Made by a program: the position numbers and the translations under genes. DNA of 54,503 nucleotides from Streptomyces sp. NBS 14/10 (lineage in GTDB: Bacteria; Actinomycetota; Actinomycetes; Streptomycetales; Streptomycetaceae): positions 1-54,503 of the forward strand of contig NZ_NCSM01000037.1 of assembly GCF_002224125.1 (NCBI RefSeq), written 5' to 3'. The notes under the pieces are model-generated. The model saw nothing but the letters and a program-made list of their open reading frames with translations, had not been told where the DNA came from and searched no databases. Numbering within the stretch: the stretch's first letter is position 1; each line of letters starts with the position of its first letter. Of the stretch, positions 41,204 to 50,418 are shown piece after piece.

Positions 41204-42235
41204 ATGCCCTTTGTGATCTACGTTCTTGGGCTGGGCATCTTCGCCCAGGGCACCTCGGAGTTCATGCTCTCCGGCGTGATGCCCTCCGTCGCCCAGGATC
41301 TCGGCATACCCCTCGTGTCCGCCGGAATGCTGGTGTCCGCCTTCGCCGTCGGCATGCTCGTCGGAGCACCGCTGATGGGCCTGGTCACCCTGAAGATGCC
41401 GCGCCGTGCCGCGCTGGTCGGCTTCCAGCTTGTCTTCATCGCCGCCCATATCGGCGCCGCCCTCGTCCCGGACTTTGGATTCCTGCTGGTCATGCGCGTG
41501 CTGTCGGCCATGGCGTATGCCGGGTTCTGGGCCATGGCCTCGGTCGCGGCCATCTCGCTGGTGGACGCCGACAAGCAGGGCCGTGCCATGGGAGTGGTCG
41601 TCTCGGGACTGAGCGTGGCCACGATCATCGGTGTCCCCGGCGGCACCCTGCTCGCCCAGCACGCCGGCTGGGAGGCCGCCTTCTGGGCGGTCGCCGCGAT
41701 GACCGCGCTGTCCACAGTCGCGCTGCTCGTCGCCCTCCCCGGCGGCCGTGACACGACGACGGCGCAGCCGCGTCTGGCCACGGAACTGCGCTCGCTGATG
41801 CAGCCACGGCTCTGGGTCGCCTACGCCACCGCCGCACTGACCGTGGCCGCCCAGTTCGCGATCTTCTCCTACCTCGGAGCGCTGCTGGAGGACGTCACCG
41901 GCCTCAGCGCAGGCCTGGTGCCCCCGGTGCTCGGACTCTACGGCGTCGGCGCGTTCATCGGCCTGACCATCGGAGGACGCGTCGCCGACCGCGCCCCCTT
42001 CACACTCCTGCTCGTTGGCATGGCCGCCTTCATCGTGTCCGCGACAGCACTCGCCGTCGCCCCCCTGACGTCCGGCCTCGTCATCAACACGGGCCTCGGA
42101 CTGGCGGGTACGGCCTGGATCGGCGCGGCCTTCGGGGTGGCCCACATGGGCAGCGTTCTGCTGGACCGCCACTTCACCCGACGCCACGAAGCGGGCAGCA
42201 AAGCGCCCGCGACCGCCCCGAGCCTGAGCGCGTAG
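41204..42235 (+). CDS. MFS drug-efflux protein, Cmx/CmrA-like, with an apparent internal in-frame deletion
   Basis: The 343-residue product begins 'MPFVIYVLGLGIFAQGTSEF' like chloramphenicol-type DHA1 exporters. The first nine or so helices look normal ('GVPGGTLLAQHAGWEAAFW'). Near residue 290 'AVAPLTSGLVINTGLGLAGTAWIGAA' seems to join helix 9 directly to the last part of the family. Relatives are about 400 residues, so roughly 60 residues (about two helices) appear to be missing without frame loss. Transport is therefore doubtful. An Rrf2-type regulator and its operator follow. Confidence 0.75.
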   Translation: MPFVIYVLGLGIFAQGTSEFMLSGVMPSVAQDLGIPLVSAGMLVSAFAVGMLVGAPLMGLVTLKMPRRAALVGFQLVFIAAHIGAALVPDFGFLLVMRVLSAMAYAGFWAMASVAAISLVDADKQGRAMGVVVSGLSVATIIGVPGGTLLAQHAGWEAAFWAVAAMTALSTVALLVALPGGRDTTTAQPRLATELRSLMQPRLWVAYATAALTVAAQFAIFSYLGALLEDVTGLSAGLVPPVLGLYGVGAFIGLTIGGRVADRAPFTLLLVGMAAFIVSATALAVAPLTSGLVINTGLGLAGTAWIGAAFGVAHMGSVLLDRHFTRRHEAGSKAPATAPSLSA

Positions 42236-42304
42236 CCGCTGCCTCATGAGGGTGCGGCCGCAGGGCGGAGGCGGCCAGCCCCGCGGGACTTGCCGCATAC
42301 AGTT

Positions 42305-42321
42305 GTAACAATTACTGTTAC
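42305..42321. promoter_or_regulatory. Rrf2-type operator upstream of the regulator gene
   Basis: GTAACA-ATTAC-TGTTAC is a perfect inverted repeat 37 bases before the Rrf2-like start. A related palindrome with the same GTAAC/GTTAC core lies after the regulator gene at 42842, before the SDR remnant. Together they suggest autoregulation and control of the next gene. Confidence 0.6.
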
Positions 42322-42357
42322 GACTAGAACCGAGGGACGAGGGAGGTGGAGTCCGAC

Positions 42358-42789
42358 GTGAGCGCCAACAGCAGACTGACCATCGCGGCGCACGCCCTGA
42401 CATGGATCGGGCTGTACCAGCGGCGTGGCCACGAGGTCGCCACCTCCGAGCAGATCGCGACGAGCGTCAACACCAACCCGGTGGTGATCCGCCGCCTGCT
42501 GGCCAAGCTGAGCAAGGCCGGCCTGGCCGATTCACGGCGGGGGGCGGGGGCGGGCTGGATGCTCGCGCGGGACCTGGCGGCGATCACCCTGCTCGACGTC
42601 TACCAGGCGATCGAACCGGGACCGGTCTTCGCCCTGCACCGCGCGACACCGGACCCCGAGTGCGTCGTGGGCCACGGCATCGGGCCGGCGATGACCGCCG
42701 TGTACGACGATGTGGAGGCCGCCCTGCGCAGGGAGCTGGCCAAGACCACGCTGGAGGACGTGCTGCGGGACGTCCTGAAAGCCGCCTGA
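42358..42789 (+). CDS. Rrf2-family transcriptional regulator
   Basis: The 143-residue protein has the Rrf2 winged helix ('LTIAAHALTWIGLYQRRG', 'TSEQIATSVNTNPVVIRRLLAKLSKAGL', then the wing 'SRRGAGAGWMLA'). A single Cys near residue 96 ('PECVVGHG') replaces the three-Cys cluster ligands of IscR/NsrR types, so it likely senses something other than an Fe-S cluster. I prefer GTG 42358; GTG 42346 directly abuts the ribosome site. Palindromic operators flank the gene. Confidence 0.85.
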   Translation: MSANSRLTIAAHALTWIGLYQRRGHEVATSEQIATSVNTNPVVIRRLLAKLSKAGLADSRRGAGAGWMLARDLAAITLLDVYQAIEPGPVFALHRATPDPECVVGHGIGPAMTAVYDDVEAALRRELAKTTLEDVLRDVLKAA

Positions 42790-42841
42790 CCTCGGACCGT
42801 CGACTACCCCTGATCGAGGGGGGTCGCATCCCACACTCATC

Positions 42842-42864
42842 GATGTAACAAAAATGGTTACATC
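42842..42864. promoter_or_regulatory. Second Rrf2-type operator before the SDR remnant
   Basis: GATGTAAC-AAAAATG-GTTACATC has perfect 8-base arms and the same GTAAC/GTTAC core as 42305. It ends 18 bases before the start of the remnant SDR, so the control site has outlived the gene it served. Confidence 0.65.
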
Positions 42865-42882
42865 AAGAAATCGGAGAGTCTC

Positions 42883-43104
42883 ATGGGACAGCTGGACGAC
42901 AAGACCGCCCTCGTCACCGGCGCCTCGGTGATGCTGCTCTCCTCCAGCACGGCCCTGCGGGCCGCCCCGGGCCTGTCGACCCCGCTCGGCCGCGTCGGCC
43001 ATCCCGACGAGGTCGCCGCCACCGCCCTCTACCTGGCCGGCGACCAAAGCACTTTCACCACCGGCGCGGAACTGTTCGTCGACGGCGGCGCCACACAGCT
43101 CTAG
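42883..43104 (+). pseudogene. SDR gene with large internal in-frame deletions
   Basis: The 73-residue frame joins three pieces of a classical SDR: the cofactor start '[15 protein letters not shown]', a central strand '[17 protein letters not shown]', and the C-terminal '[21 protein letters not shown]' followed by 'VDGGATQL'. The family is about 245 residues; about 170, including the NNAG and YxxxK regions, are gone. The frame survived both deletions, but the product cannot be an active reductase. Confidence 0.85.
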
Positions 43105-43198
43105 GCGCCAAATCGGCGGCGCGCGACGCATTCGACGCTTCAGGGCAGAGGCCCGACCGGCACATCTCATGCGAACGAAAAGACAAAGGACAAGGACG

Positions 43199-43615
43199 AT
43201 GGCAACAGATACTCAGACCTCGCGGACCGTGGCCGAGAAGTTCCTGGAGCGCCTCGGCAGACAGGACCCCGACGGCATCCAGGAACTGTTCGCCGAGGAG
43301 ATCGACTGGCACGTCCCCGGCAGTGACGCGCTGCCCTGGACCGGGCGCCGTACCCGCCGGGAGGAGGTCGCGCCGTACTTCACCACGATGTGGCCGCACT
43401 TCGCGCACGGCAGGAGCAAGGTCGTGCTGGAGCGCGTCATCGTCGACGGTGGTGACGTGGTGCTGCTGGCGGTCTTCACGCACACCGCCGTGGCCAGTGG
43501 GAAGGAGTTCACCACACCGGCGGCCATGCACCTGGTGGTCGAGGACAACCGGATCGTCCGCATGCACCTGTACGAGGACACGCTGACCGTCAAGGAGGCG
43601 TTCAACGCCGGCTGA
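43199..43615 (+). CDS. SnoaL-like/NTF2-fold protein
   Basis: The 138-residue protein has the SnoaL-like alpha+beta cone pattern: 'VAEKFLERLGRQDPDGIQELFAEEIDWHVPG' and 'AAMHLVVEDNRIVRMHLYEDTLTV'. Such small domains act as isomerases, hydrolases or stress proteins. The start at ATG 43199 has AAGGAC upstream. It follows the Rrf2-controlled SDR remnant and may be the remaining working target of that regulator (inference). Confidence 0.8.
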   Translation: MATDTQTSRTVAEKFLERLGRQDPDGIQELFAEEIDWHVPGSDALPWTGRRTRREEVAPYFTTMWPHFAHGRSKVVLERVIVDGGDVVLLAVFTHTAVASGKEFTTPAAMHLVVEDNRIVRMHLYEDTLTVKEAFNAG

Positions 43616-43661
43616 GTGGGAGTAGGGGTGGGAACCGAATGCGGACACCCGGTAGTACGCC

Positions 43662-45113
43662 CTACTTCGGTGCCTGGAAGCCGCCGATCCTCTGCTCGAG
43701 CAGGTCGGCCAGCCGTAGCGGGGTGCGGTCCTCGAACATCGGACCGATGAGCTGCACTCCCACCGGCAGGCCCTCGGAGGACCGGCCCGCTGGTATGGCG
43801 GTGGCGGGCAGGCCGGGCATGGTGGCCAGACCAGCCCAGACGAGCTGGTCGAAGAAGGGGTACTCGACGCCGTCGATGTCGATCCGGCGTCCCAGCAGAT
43901 CGGGGTTGTGGTCGTGCGGGAACGCGGGAGTCGGCGTGATCGGGCACACCACGGCGTCGAACTCGGCGAAGAGCTGCCGCCAGCCGTGACGGTGGAGCTC
44001 GCGATGGTCGTTCGCCTCGATCCAGTCGCGGTGGCTGAACACCATCCCGCGCAGCCGCGCCGCGTCGAGACTCTGGTCGTCCGCGCTCAGCCCGGCGGCG
44101 CGGGTCCGCAGCTGCTCGTACGCTTCGACGGGAAAACGCGCGACGGAGCCCGAGAACAGCAACTGCGTGTAGAGCGTCGCGGCTTCGGCCAGGTCGGGCA
44201 GCAGCGGACTGTGCCGTTCGACGCGGGCGCCGCCGTCGACAAGTGCGTCGGCCACCCGGTTCACGCCCGCCCGCACAGCGGAGCCGGTCGGAATGGACGG
44301 ATGCTCGTCGAGGACCAGGACCCGGAAGTCGCCGAGCCGCTCGTGGCGTGCGGGCGGCAGCGTCAGGTCGTGCGCCACGCCCAGCGTCAGCGGGTCCGGT
44401 CCGGCCATGACGTCGAGCAGGAGTGTGAGGTCGCGGGCGGTGCGCGCCATCGGGCCGACGACGGCGAGGTCGAGGTCGACCGGCAATGCCGGCGTGGTTG
44501 GCGGAACCATTCCGCGGTTCGCCACCAGCCCGAGTGTCGGCTTGTGCGCGTAGACACCGCAGAAATGCGCTGGGGTGCGCAACGAACCGCCGATGTCGGA
44601 GCCGATGGACAACGCGCCGAATCCAGCCGCCAGGGCCGCCGCCGATCCACCGGACGATCCGCCCGACGTGCGAGCGTGATCCCACGGGTTGTTGGTGGTG
44701 CCATAGATCTCGTTGAAGCTCTGCAGATCCTGCAGCCCCAAGGGCACATTGGTCTTACCGAGCACCACCGCGCCGGCGGCCCGGAGCCGCGACACCTGTA
44801 CCGCGTCCTCGGCCGGCACAAAGTCGCGGTACTGCGGCATGCCCCAGGTCGTGGGCAGCCCGGCGATGTTGTAGGACTCCTTGACCGTCACCGGAATACC
44901 GAGCAGCGGCCGATCCTCGCCGCGGGCGCGCGCCTGGTCGGCATGGTGCGCGGCGGCCCGCGCACGGTCGAAGTCCAGCACGCAGATCGCGTTGATCACC
45001 TTGTCGTCCCGCTCGATACGGGCGATTGCCTCGTCGGTCAACTCCACCGATGTCACTTCACCGGCACGCAAGGCAGCCGCGAGTTCTTCGGCCGTCGGAA
45101 AATTCCACTCCAT
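43662..45113 (-). CDS. Amidase (amidase-signature family)
   Basis: The 483-residue hydrolase has the Ser-cisSer-Lys triad of amidase-signature enzymes: Lys in 'GIPVTVKESYNIAG', the Gly/Ser-rich 'TSGGSSGGSAAALAAG' and the nucleophile region 'LSIGSDIGGSLR'. It is cytosolic, with no signal peptide. Family members cleave amides of varied structure; substrate unknown. Length is typical. It lies alone, convergent with the SnoaL-like gene. Confidence 0.88.
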   Translation of the reverse strand: MEWNFPTAEELAAALRAGEVTSVELTDEAIARIERDDKVINAICVLDFDRARAAAHHADQARARGEDRPLLGIPVTVKESYNIAGLPTTWGMPQYRDFVPAEDAVQVSRLRAAGAVVLGKTNVPLGLQDLQSFNEIYGTTNNPWDHARTSGGSSGGSAAALAAGFGALSIGSDIGGSLRTPAHFCGVYAHKPTLGLVANRGMVPPTTPALPVDLDLAVVGPMARTARDLTLLLDVMAGPDPLTLGVAHDLTLPPARHERLGDFRVLVLDEHPSIPTGSAVRAGVNRVADALVDGGARVERHSPLLPDLAEAATLYTQLLFSGSVARFPVEAYEQLRTRAAGLSADDQSLDAARLRGMVFSHRDWIEANDHRELHRHGWRQLFAEFDAVVCPITPTPAFPHDHNPDLLGRRIDIDGVEYPFFDQLVWAGLATMPGLPATAIPAGRSSEGLPVGVQLIGPMFEDRTPLRLADLLEQRIGGFQAPK

Positions 45114-45326
45114 GAATCCGACCGTACTGACCTCTGGAAGAGGTCATAAAATGCCGATTCGCACAACACCTCTCGAGTTCCTGACGGACGAGCAGGCGGC
45201 CCGACCCCCTTCCGGCGCGTCACGGTGCAGAACCGTGCTGTAGGACGTACGGGGTTCGCTGGCTGTGTGAGGTATGCCTCTCCCGTCGTCGTGGCGCTGG
45301 TGGTCTGGGGAGGTGACCATGTAGTG

Positions 45327-46220
45327 ATGACCTCTTCGCCCCGCCCGCCGCACGTCGGTGGCCGCCGTGATCCGATAGGCGGGACTACCGCGCTCGGTGG
45401 AGAGTCCGCTCCCGCCCGCGGGTACCTGCTGGACAACGCGCGCGCCGAGGCGGGCGAGCGATTCGTTTGGCTGGCCGAGCTGTTCGACGGTGTGACGCGG
45501 GGGTACTTCGATCGACTGGGGGTCGGGGTTGGCTCGCGCTGCTGGGAGGTGGGGGCCGGTGGCCGCAGTATCCCGGAGGCGCTCGCGGCGGCCGTCGGCC
45601 CGACCGGGCACGTGCTGGCCACGGACATCGACCCGTCGTGGCTGAAGGCGGGCGGCGGGTACGAGGTGCGCCGGCACGACGTCGCCGCTGATCCGCCCCC
45701 GGAGCCGGGGACGTTCGATCTGGTGCACGCCCGGCTCGTGCTGGTCCATGTACCCGACCGGGCTCGGGCGTTGGCCACGATGGCGGCGGCGCTGCGGCCC
45801 GGCGGCTGGCTGCTGGTCGAGGACGCCGATACCGCTCTGCAGCCACTGGCATGCCTGGACGACAGCGGCCCGGCGCAGCGGCGTGCCAACCGGCTGCGCG
45901 ACGCGGTCCGGGAGCTGCTGACGCGCCGCGGCGCGGACCTGCGCTACGGCCGGACACTGCCGCGAGCATTGCGTGAGGTCGGCTTGGTGGATGTCGCCGC
46001 GGCGGGCTCCTTCCCGGTCGGCGGGCTGGCCTGCGACCGGCTGGAGGCGGCGACCATCCGGCACGTGCGCGGCGAGCTGCTCGCGGCCGGCTTGGCCGAC
46101 GACGCCGAGATCGACGCGCACTTGGCCGCTGTCCACGCGGGCCAACTCGACCTGACACTCGCGCCGCTGATCTCGGCCTGGGGACGCCGTCCAGCCGAGC
46201 ACCCGCCGGCACTCGGTTAG
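45327..46220 (+). CDS. SAM-dependent methyltransferase, class I
   Basis: The 297-residue product (ATG 45327 preferred after GGGGAGGTG) has motif I 'CWEVGAGGRSIPEALAAAVG', the acidic 'LATDIDPSWL', 'FDLVHARLVLVHVPDRARAL' and 'LRPGGWLLVEDAD'. It resembles stand-alone UbiE/Methyltransf_25-type enzymes of Streptomyces with unknown acceptors. It starts about 210 bases from the divergent amidase gene. Confidence 0.8.
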   Translation: MTSSPRPPHVGGRRDPIGGTTALGGESAPARGYLLDNARAEAGERFVWLAELFDGVTRGYFDRLGVGVGSRCWEVGAGGRSIPEALAAAVGPTGHVLATDIDPSWLKAGGGYEVRRHDVAADPPPEPGTFDLVHARLVLVHVPDRARALATMAAALRPGGWLLVEDADTALQPLACLDDSGPAQRRANRLRDAVRELLTRRGADLRYGRTLPRALREVGLVDVAAAGSFPVGGLACDRLEAATIRHVRGELLAAGLADDAEIDAHLAAVHAGQLDLTLAPLISAWGRRPAEHPPALG

Positions 46221-46315
46221 GTGCGGATCCAGGCGTTGTCCGACCTCCCCACAGCGCTGTTCGTCGAGGACATTTTCGGGCCGCGGGAGTAGCCCCTTAC
46301 TTCTTGGACGCAATT

Positions 46316-46470
46316 TCACTTGGCCAGTCCGCGGTGACATATGAGGGTCGCGGCGATGGCGGTGAAGGCGAGGAAGTGTTCCGGCTTGCGCTCGTAGCGG
46401 CGGCGGCCGGACAGCCAGGACGCGGTCCGCTCCACGACCCAGCGGTGCCGGCCCAGGCGGCGGGGCCCGG
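46316..46470 (-). pseudogene. IS5-family transposase C-terminal remnant
   Basis: On the minus strand a frame ending at 46316 reads 'RLGRHRWVVERTASWLSG', then 'RRRYERKPEHFLAFTAIAA', the usual end of IS5-type transposases, with the catalytic Glu. Nothing upstream of about 50 codons remains. Confidence 0.7.
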
Positions 46471-46549
46471 CGTCGAGCCGAGTGAGAAGTCAGCCGACGA
46501 CGGTGCGGACGGGCCCGGTGGCCACACGGACGGGCGTCGTCAAGGGCGG

Positions 46550-46665
46550 AGAACCAGCTTTCCCTTCGTACGGCGAGCGAGCAGGTCCTCGTGCGCGTCG
46601 CGGGCCTGTGCCAGGTCGTATTCCGCGCCGACCAGGGGCCGTAGGCGGCGCGCCGACGCTGGGCA
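46550..46665 (-). pseudogene. Zinc-type alcohol dehydrogenase/quinone reductase C-terminal remnant
   Basis: The minus strand reads 'LRPLVGAEYDLAQARDAHE', then 'DLLARRTKGKLVLRP' and a stop, a standard ending for medium-chain (quinone) reductases. Only about 38 codons remain, next to the IS5 remnant, so the gene was cut away by rearrangement. Confidence 0.6.
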
Positions 46666-46884
46666 AGGGAAATGGACACCGCCACAAGCCAGGGGTGATG
46701 CGTTCGCGGCGCGGCTGGTGCGACCACGCGTCGAAGTTGTGGCGGGGCCCGCGGTGAGCCTGAAACATCGACACCAGGATCGACGACGTCACATACTGAC
46801 CCTCGTCGAAATCTGACAACGGGGCCTTCCGCATCCGGCCTTCCAGGACGGCGGCTTCTGCCGCAATCACGATGAGGAATCGCA

Positions 46885-49800
46885 GTGAACGCACCTACGT
46901 CGCCGGCCGTTTGGGTGCCCGGCGAGACCGTCGACGGCCGGTACCGGGTGATCGGCGAGCTTGGCCGGGGCGGGATGGGCGTCGTGCACCGGGTACGGCA
47001 TCTCGTCTGGGGCATCGACATGGCGGTGAAGAGTTCGCGGCCCGAGCTGTTCCGGAGCCCCGGGGATCAGGAGCTGTTCGTCAGGGAGGCCGAGGCGTGG
47101 GTGTCCCTCGGGCTCCATCCGAACGTCTGCGCCTGCCATTACGTGCGGGTGATCGACGGTGTCCCCCGCGTGTTCGCCGAGTACGTCGACGGCGGCAGCC
47201 TGGCCGAGTGGATCGGCGACGGGCGCCTCCACGCCGGGGATGCGCGGCAGGCCCTCGCCCGTGTTCTCGACACGGCGGTCCAAGCGGCCCGTGGGCTCGA
47301 GCACGCCCATGACAGAGACCTGGTGCACCAGGACGTGAAGCCGGCCAACATCCTGCTCGACGGCAGGGGCGCCGCGAAGATCACCGACTTCGGTCTCGCC
47401 CGGTCCAAGGCCACCACGGCCCCGGCTGACCTCCAGCCGGCCCCGGGCGTCAGCGTGTTGGTGCCGTCCGGCGGCATGACGGTCGGCTACGCGTCCCCGG
47501 AGCAGCTCGCGGGCGAGCCCGTCGGGCGGCGCAGCGATGTCTACAGTTTCGCGGTCTCGGTCCTGGAGATGTTCACCGGCGGTGTGCATTGGGCGGCTGG
47601 TTCGGTCGCGGGTCTCGCACTGGAGGAATACCTGGCCGACCCCTCGAATCCGGTCGCGGCGCCGCCGGAAGTCGCCCACCTGCTACGGCGCTGCCTGCGG
47701 CAGCACCCGGCCCGCCGGCCGGCCTCGATGGCGGACATCGCGGATGTACTGACCGGAATCTACGAGCAGGTGACCGGCTCGGCGTATCCGCGTCCCACGT
47801 CGCAGGCCGCCGATCTGCGCGCCGACGAGCTCAACAACCGTGGCCTGTCGCTCCTCGACCTGGACCGGGCCGCCGACGCCGAACACGCCTTCGACCAGGC
47901 GCTCGCGGTCGACCCGCACCACGTCGGGGCCGTGTACAACGGTGGCCTGTTCCGGTGGCGTACGGGGGCGATCACCGATGGGGAACTCGTCGCCCAATTG
48001 GAGGCGATCCCACGTGGGTCCGACGCGTCCTCCTGGCAGGCGCGGCTGTTTCTGGCCCGGGTCCACCTCGAACGCGGCGACCTCGCGGCGGCACACGACC
48101 TGCTCGACGCCCTCGCGCGCGAACGGCCCGACGACACCGACGTACGGGCGGCCCTGCGGGTGGCGGCCTCCGGGACCGTGGCCGATGCCCGCCACACCCG
48201 AACCCGCGAGTTTCGCGAGCCGTTCGCGGTGCCGTTCGCGCCGGTGAAACTGCTCGCCCGGCACAAGGTGATGGGCTACCAGCCGATCCGGTTCACTCCC
48301 GACGCACGCCTTGCGCTGAGCGGCCACTGGGACGGCGTGCTCCGGCTGTGGGACACGGCGACCGGCGCACAGCGGTTGGCAGTCAAGGGCCACCGTACGC
48401 AGGTGCTCGGCGTCGACCTCACCCCTGACGGCTCGTACGCACTGTCCACGAGCCGCGACGGCACGGTGCAGTTCTGGGATCTCAGGGCGGGCAAGCGCAT
48501 CCACGTCATCCGCTCCGCCGCACGCGACACGGGTTGCCCGGTCAGGTTGAGTGCCGACGGACGCATCGGGGTGTGGCAGGGCATGGACGGGCGCGTTCAG
48601 GTCTGGGAACCGCGGACCGGGATCTGCCGGTGGTCGCTCGGGGCGGCATTCAGGGACAACTACCTGGACGGCGCGCCGTACGAGGTGAGCGCCGACGGGC
48701 GCCATGTGCTCACCGCCGAGGAGGACGGGGCGCGGCTGTGGAGCGTGGCCGATGGCCGGTGCCGGGTGCTGCCCGCCGACTCGGAGACGCATGCGCTGTG
48801 CTTCAGTCCCGACGGGCGGATGGTCGCGGTGGCCGGCAAGGACCGGGTGATCCGGTTGTGGGATGTGGGGGACGGCCGGCAGGTCCGTACGTTGCGCACG
48901 TTGACGGGGCTGACCGCCTCGGCCGGTCACCTGGCCTTCGGCGACAGTGGGCGGCTGCTGCTGTCCGGCACGACCGGCGATCACACCGTTCAGATCTGGG
49001 AGCTGAGCAGCGGCCGGTGTCTGCGGACCTTCACCGCCCACGCGTACGGAATGCACCACGTCGGATTCCCGGACGGCGACGACCGGTTCGGCGCTTCCGT
49101 CGGCAACCATCCCGAACTGCCCATGTATCGCTGGCGGTTGCCCGCTTCCGAATACGCCGCCGAGCCGCACGTGATCAAGCCGCGCGAGTACGCGGAGGTC
49201 AACCGGCTCGGCGAACTGGCCGGGGAACTGCTCGCCGACGCACGCCAGGCGATGTCGAACGGGCGGCACCGGTCAGCCCTCGGCCTGCTGACCCGCGCAC
49301 GGGAGATACCGGGATACGAGCGCGCGCCCCAGGTCCTGGCCGCCTGGCACGAACTGGGCCGCTCGGCGCGCCGCATACGGCTGCGCTCCGGCTGGTCGCG
49401 GCCACTGGACACCGGCCACCTCCCCTTCGGCGCCATCACGGCGATCGGTGTCGCCGCGGATGTCCGGCTCGCCGTCAGCGGGCAGAGCGACGGCACCGTA
49501 CGGATCTGGGATCTGGACAGCGGCACGTGCACGCACATCCTCGACGATCACCAGGGCATGGTGGGCGGGGTGGCGTTGAGCGACGACGGCCAGTACCTCC
49601 TGTGCCACGGCACCAAGCCGCTCGCGATCACTCGGCGGCGACTGGCGGACGGCGAGTGCCGTCGGCTGACTCCGGACTCGGACATGAGGAGGACCATCAG
49701 GTTCACCGGCGACGAAAGGTACGTCTGGCTCGGCGGCGGTGACGGTGTCCTGCGCCGCTGGGACCTGGACGACGACCGCTGCACCGCGACGATCAGCGGG

Positions 49801-50310
49801 AACGGCCCGGTCAACGTGATCTCCACGTCCGCGGACGGACGGCTCGCGGCGGTCGGCGACAGCAACGGTGTGGTCCGGCTGCGGGATCTCGACACCGGAG
49901 CCTGCCTCCGGACCTGGACCGGCCCCCGGGAACCGATCCTGTCGGTGTGCCTGAGCGCCGACGGCCGCCTGGCCATGTCCACACACCAGGTCATGTCCTC
50001 GGGCGCCAAGGACGAACCGATCCGGCTGTGGGACGCCGGTGCCGAGCGCTCCGTACGCGAGTTCACGGGGTACGAGGGCTGGGTCTCCGCGGTGCGGTTC
50101 ACACCCGACGCCCGGTTCGCCTTCTCGGCCGGCCACGACAGATCCATACGGATGTGGGAGGTCGCCACCGGCCGCTGCCTGCACGTGCTCGAAGGGCACC
50201 ACCAACGCATCCGGCACCTCGAACTCACCCCCGACCTGCGCAACCTGGTCTCGGCGGGAGACGACGGCATCCGGCTCTGGGACCTCGACTGGGAGCTGGC
50301 GGCCGACTGA
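46885..50310 (+). CDS. Ser/Thr protein kinase with TPR and WD40 repeats
   Basis: The 1141-residue protein starts at GTG 46885 with GAGGAA upstream. The kinase domain (about 20-300) has 'GELGRGGMG' at 25-33, K49, 'HQDVKPAN' (D150) and DFG at 168-170, so it should be active even though HRD is HQD. A TPR-like segment follows (about 310-420). About a dozen WD40 blades then run to the C-terminus (repeated endings such as 'LRLWDTATG', 'VQFWDLRAG', 'IRMWEVATG'), enough for two propellers. There is no membrane segment, unlike PknB types. It is followed closely by an FHA-kinase, and the two probably signal together. Confidence 0.9.
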   Translation: MNAPTSPAVWVPGETVDGRYRVIGELGRGGMGVVHRVRHLVWGIDMAVKSSRPELFRSPGDQELFVREAEAWVSLGLHPNVCACHYVRVIDGVPRVFAEYVDGGSLAEWIGDGRLHAGDARQALARVLDTAVQAARGLEHAHDRDLVHQDVKPANILLDGRGAAKITDFGLARSKATTAPADLQPAPGVSVLVPSGGMTVGYASPEQLAGEPVGRRSDVYSFAVSVLEMFTGGVHWAAGSVAGLALEEYLADPSNPVAAPPEVAHLLRRCLRQHPARRPASMADIADVLTGIYEQVTGSAYPRPTSQAADLRADELNNRGLSLLDLDRAADAEHAFDQALAVDPHHVGAVYNGGLFRWRTGAITDGELVAQLEAIPRGSDASSWQARLFLARVHLERGDLAAAHDLLDALARERPDDTDVRAALRVAASGTVADARHTRTREFREPFAVPFAPVKLLARHKVMGYQPIRFTPDARLALSGHWDGVLRLWDTATGAQRLAVKGHRTQVLGVDLTPDGSYALSTSRDGTVQFWDLRAGKRIHVIRSAARDTGCPVRLSADGRIGVWQGMDGRVQVWEPRTGICRWSLGAAFRDNYLDGAPYEVSADGRHVLTAEEDGARLWSVADGRCRVLPADSETHALCFSPDGRMVAVAGKDRVIRLWDVGDGRQVRTLRTLTGLTASAGHLAFGDSGRLLLSGTTGDHTVQIWELSSGRCLRTFTAHAYGMHHVGFPDGDDRFGASVGNHPELPMYRWRLPASEYAAEPHVIKPREYAEVNRLGELAGELLADARQAMSNGRHRSALGLLTRAREIPGYERAPQVLAAWHELGRSARRIRLRSGWSRPLDTGHLPFGAITAIGVAADVRLAVSGQSDGTVRIWDLDSGTCTHILDDHQGMVGGVALSDDGQYLLCHGTKPLAITRRRLADGECRRLTPDSDMRRTIRFTGDERYVWLGGGDGVLRRWDLDDDRCTATISGNGPVNVISTSADGRLAAVGDSNGVVRLRDLDTGACLRTWTGPREPILSVCLSADGRLAMSTHQVMSSGAKDEPIRLWDAGAERSVREFTGYEGWVSAVRFTPDARFAFSAGHDRSIRMWEVATGRCLHVLEGHHQRIRHLELTPDLRNLVSAGDDGIRLWDLDWELAAD

Positions 50311-50418
50311 GCGGAGCGGGATGCGTACGGTCCGACGCCGCGGACGGCACGCACACGTTCACCGTCTCGTCCCCCGAAGCCCTGAGCCCTCCCCTCACAC
50401 ACAAGGAGACGATCCTCT

